A stretch of DNA of 5,802 nt from Rhodospirillaceae bacterium (GTDB lineage: Bacteria; Pseudomonadota; Alphaproteobacteria; Dongiales; Dongiaceae), in the NCBI GenBank assembly GCA_016794075.1, contig JAEUKU010000359.1:1-5802 (forward strand), read 5' to 3'. Both the position numbers and the translations under genes were made by a program. Under the pieces are notes generated by a model that saw nothing but the letters and a program-made list of their open reading frames with translations, ran no database searches and was not told where the DNA came from. Positions within the stretch are counted from its first letter, which is position 1. Each line of letters starts with the position of its first letter. This document shows positions 5,441 through 5,802 of the stretch, in pieces.

Positions 5441-5802
5441 ATGACTCTCCGCACCTGGTGGCGGCGGCTTTGCTTCGGGCTGGACACGGTGACCGGGCTC
5501 GACCGCAAGGGGTTCTTCATTCCCTATGCGCGGGCGAAATCGGTCGTCGCGCCCGGGCGCTACGAGGCGGCGGTCAGGGCGTACGCGGCGGCGGAGCCGG
5601 TGATGGAGGCAGCGCTCGAGGCGCTGGAGGGGCTCGCCGCGGATCTGCGCCGGATCGCGCCCGACGCGCCGGCGCCGCAGCCGCGCTGGAACCAGGACTG
5701 GTTCTGCGGCCTCGACGCGGCGATGCTCTACACGCTGATCCGCGCCCGCGCCCCGCAACGCGTGATCGAGATCGGCTCGGGCCATTCCACCCGTTTCGCC
5801 TG
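5441..5802 (+). CDS. Class I SAM-dependent methyltransferase (3' end cut by window edge)
   Basis: An open frame from ATG 5441 to the end of the window, 120 residues visible. Residues 107-120, RVIEIGSGHSTRFA, are motif I (E-x-G-S-G-x-S) of the Rossmann-fold methyltransferases and resemble the Methyltransferase_24 group, where the glycine loop binds S-adenosylmethionine. The preceding part has a basic N-terminus (TLRTWWRRL), GFFIPYA (24-30), and a Trp/Phe-rich stretch PRWNQDWFCGLDAAMLYTLI (81-100) leading into the fold. This lead-in is common in sugar- or polysaccharide-linked methyltransferases of this type, but the acceptor is unknown. GGGGAGGAG (5424-5432) lies 8 nt before the ATG and supports the start. 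Its promoter must lie within or near the palindromic element just upstream, unless it is transcribed through from the hydrolase gene. Confidence 0.85.
   Translation, partial: MTLRTWWRRLCFGLDTVTGLDRKGFFIPYARAKSVVAPGRYEAAVRAYAAAEPVMEAALEALEGLAADLRRIAPDAPAPQPRWNQDWFCGLDAAMLYTLIRARAPQRVIEIGSGHSTRFA

Overview
The window is very GC-rich (codon third positions almost all G or C) and gene-dense. It has short intergenic gaps, alternative start codons and a C/G-rich palindromic intergenic repeat. This suits a high-GC proteobacterium, most likely an alphaproteobacterium. That placement is inferred from composition, gene families and repeat style, because no rRNA or other phylogenetic marker is present. 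I see no tRNA, rRNA, CRISPR array, transposase or phage gene.

Layout, left to right. (1) An HxlR-family regulator, cut by the left edge (minus strand), is divergent from a ChrR/YieF-type NAD(P)H-dependent FMN/quinone reductase (plus strand). The 132-bp gap between them holds an inverted repeat and a repeated heptamer, both candidate operators. (2) Convergent with the reductase is a block of four minus-strand genes, transcribed in the order MFS transporter, TSUP (TauE/SafE) permease, DUF1348/NTF2-like small protein, TetR regulator. MFS and TSUP overlap by ATGA. DUF1348 and TetR are 7 bp apart. The gap between TSUP and DUF1348 holds a perfect 16-bp palindrome plus a degenerate second copy over a likely promoter, which is a convincing TetR operator for autoregulation. 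(3) Divergent from the MFS gene is a plus-strand metallo-beta-lactamase-fold hydrolase starting at GTG. (4) A roughly 190-bp element with imperfect 25-bp terminal inverted repeats and nested hairpins lies between the hydrolase and (5) the start of a class I SAM-dependent methyltransferase, cut by the right edge.

How the genes may work together: two separate regulator-target modules (HxlR/flavin reductase and TetR/DUF1348) lie side by side. Both regulator families include sensors of reactive electrophiles, quinones or drugs, and the HxlR protein keeps the family's N-terminal cysteine. A small detoxification and efflux neighbourhood is a reasonable inference, but no substrate can be read from the sequence. 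I found no clear new multi-gene defence or biosynthetic system. The most interesting items are the tandem TetR operator, the in-frame minisatellite at the MFS/TSUP junction, the 12-bp tandem duplication in the hydrolase N-terminus, and the MITE-like palindromic element.
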